Assembly (NCBI RefSeq): GCF_000717025.1
Contig: NZ_JNXG01000002.1
Location: forward strand, 558,001 to 622,000
Length of the DNA stretch: 64,000 bases
Direction of reading: 5' to 3'
Source: Streptomyces atroolivaceus
GTDB lineage: Bacteria > Actinomycetota > Actinomycetes > Streptomycetales > Streptomycetaceae
In this document: positions 63,139 through 64,000 of the stretch, piece after piece
Numbering within the stretch: the first letter of the stretch is position 1
Layout: each line of letters opens with the position of its first letter
Position numbers and translations under genes: made by a program
The notes under the pieces: generated by a model
The model's input: the letters and a program-made list of their open reading frames with translations, nothing else
What the model was told of the DNA's origin: nothing
Databases searched by the model: none

Positions 63139-64000
63139 GTGGCTGTCCAGCACCCTAGCTCCGCCCCGTGCGCACCCGCACCCTCGCGCCCGTACGCGAA
63201 GGCCAACCCCGGCTACGGCAAGCGCTCCGCGCCGGACCAGCGCCCCTCCCGGCCGGACGACTTCGCCCTGCTGCCGGAGCGTGAGCGGTACGTCGCCGGT
63301 TACGTGGACCACCTGCCGGAGGGCGCGGCCATGGACATCAAGTCGCTGGCCAGGAGCTTGCCGCTGTACGGGCAGATGGCCGTCGGCAGCGCCCTGAGGG
63401 CTCTGGGGGTGGCCGGACACCTGCGCCACGTACGGATGCCCGCCGAGGCGGGCGGTGGCCAGGCCCGCTGGATCACCCGCACCTACTGGTCCCGCACGGC
63501 CCGTGACAACGCGTGGTGGACCGCGTTCCTCACCGGCGCGGCGGGCTGCGCGGCCCCCTCCGCACCCGCCCCCGCCCCCGCTCCTCCCGCCGTCCCCGAA
63601 CCCCCCGCCCCGCCGCTGGTGCCGCAGCAGCGCACCCAGGAGCCGGGCCCCGTGCCCGCGGAGGCCTCCGGTGCCTCGCCCGCCTACCTCGCGCTCGCCC
63701 GGCTCGGCCGGACCGACGCCCGTCTCGCGCTCTCCGCCGCCGACTGCGCCGCCCTGGAGGACCTGGCCGCCGCCTGGCTCGCCCGGGGCGTGGGAGTGGA
63801 GTACATGGTCCAGGCCCTCGCGGCCGGGCTCCCCGCTGCCGTCGACTCCCCGGTCGGCTTCGTCAGGCGGCGGCTCCGCGACAGGATCCCGCCCGAGATG
63901 CCTGTCGCCCCCACACCCGGAGCGCCCGGTGCGCCCGTCCCCCGCCCGATGGTCGAATGCACGGAGTGCGGCGTCCCTGGCCGCCCCGAGGCGCTCCCCG
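63139..64000 (+). CDS. Streptomyces helix-turn-helix protein (MarR/replication-initiator-like), 3' end outside window
   Basis: Open from GTG 63139 to the right edge without a stop (287 codons). Reads VAVQHPSSAPCAPAPSRPYA, then PDDFALLPERERYVAGYVDH, MDIKSLARSLPLYGQMAVGS, ALRALGVAGHLRHVRMPAEA and RWITRTYWSRTARDNAWW: a winged-helix domain about 35-115 of the kind found in many Streptomyces paralogues annotated as MarR-like or replication-initiation-like. A Pro/Ala linker follows (about 137-180), then YLALARLGRTDARLALSAAD and a C-terminal helical part, with a Cys pair (CTECG) near the edge that may be zinc-binding. AAAAGG serves as ribosome binding site. Confidence 0.85.
   Translation, partial: MAVQHPSSAPCAPAPSRPYAKANPGYGKRSAPDQRPSRPDDFALLPERERYVAGYVDHLPEGAAMDIKSLARSLPLYGQMAVGSALRALGVAGHLRHVRMPAEAGGGQARWITRTYWSRTARDNAWWTAFLTGAAGCAAPSAPAPAPAPPAVPEPPAPPLVPQQRTQEPGPVPAEASGASPAYLALARLGRTDARLALSAADCAALEDLAAAWLARGVGVEYMVQALAAGLPAAVDSPVGFVRRRLRDRIPPEMPVAPTPGAPGAPVPRPMVECTECGVPGRPEALP

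Noticed and set aside
62430..63206. Open minus frame of 258 codons in the 62.4-63.1 kb gap
   Set aside because: No ribosome binding site, random composition, overlaps the 5' end of the clear plus gene at 63139.

Overview
The window is a GC-rich (about 72% G+C) actinomycete chromosome segment, almost certainly Streptomyces. Evidence: strong GC3 bias in every gene, frequent GTG starts, leaderless promoters, many Streptomyces-type families (DUF6350, DUF3017, DUF2690, SCO4848-like, ALF repeats), and the order purN-purH ... folD ... mdh ... trpS ... dacC ... sdhCDAB ... mutA-like ... sialic-acid-like cluster, which from memory matches the core arm of S. coelicolor around SCO4812-SCO4885. I see no rRNA, tRNA, CRISPR array, insertion sequence or phage gene.

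Layout. 1-8.8 kb: DUF6350 membrane protein, purN/purH (last steps of purine synthesis), a DUF2079 membrane protein, folD (one-carbon supply for purH) and DUF3017. 9-18.3 kb: a membrane-anchored HTH/DUF2690 protein, mdh behind a conspicuous palindrome, a PEP-mutase-like enzyme, a divergent CMD-family/MocR pair, a lipoprotein with a glutathionylspermidine-synthase-like ATP-grasp enzyme, rocD, and an ECF sigma gene whose partner (anti-sigma) gene is frameshifted. 19-25.3 kb: trpS, a 2H phosphoesterase, a DprE2/DprE1-like pair, a BrkB/YihY protein overlapping tail to tail with a DacC-type carboxypeptidase. 25.4-33.4 kb: small membrane proteins, a metallophosphoesterase, TetR, the sdhCDAB operon and a degenerate UraD-like protein. 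33.6-43.4 kb: a secreted GH20 hexosaminidase, two hypotheticals, an ECF sigma/membrane anti-sigma pair, a lipoprotein L,D-transpeptidase, a methylmalonyl-CoA-mutase-type large subunit, Uma2, LeuE and MarR.

43.6-59 kb is the most interesting part: a wall-polymer locus built around nonulosonic acid (probably Kdn). NeuB-like synthase and a CMP-nonulosonate synthetase fused to a HAD phosphatase make the activated sugar. Two GT2 plus polysialyltransferase-like cassettes lie in inverted orientation. Between and beside them are a TPR-GT29 (eukaryote-type sialyltransferase motifs) protein, a GT8-like/TPR/pyruvyltransferase giant, an O-acyltransferase, a secreted ALF-repeat protein, a DUF6716 glycosyltransferase and a GT52-like transferase. 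The two GT2 promoters share GTTCAC repeats phased by 22 nt and lying exactly 38 nt upstream of identical TAGCGT -10 boxes, which suggests joint control, possibly by PhoP. This fits the Kdn-containing teichulosonic acid known from the S. coelicolor wall.

59-64 kb: LysR, an M20 peptidase with a TTA codon as codon 2 (possible bldA control), a lipoprotein, a hypothetical, and the start of a replication/MarR-like HTH gene with a structured leader. All calls are from reading the sequence; no database search was run.
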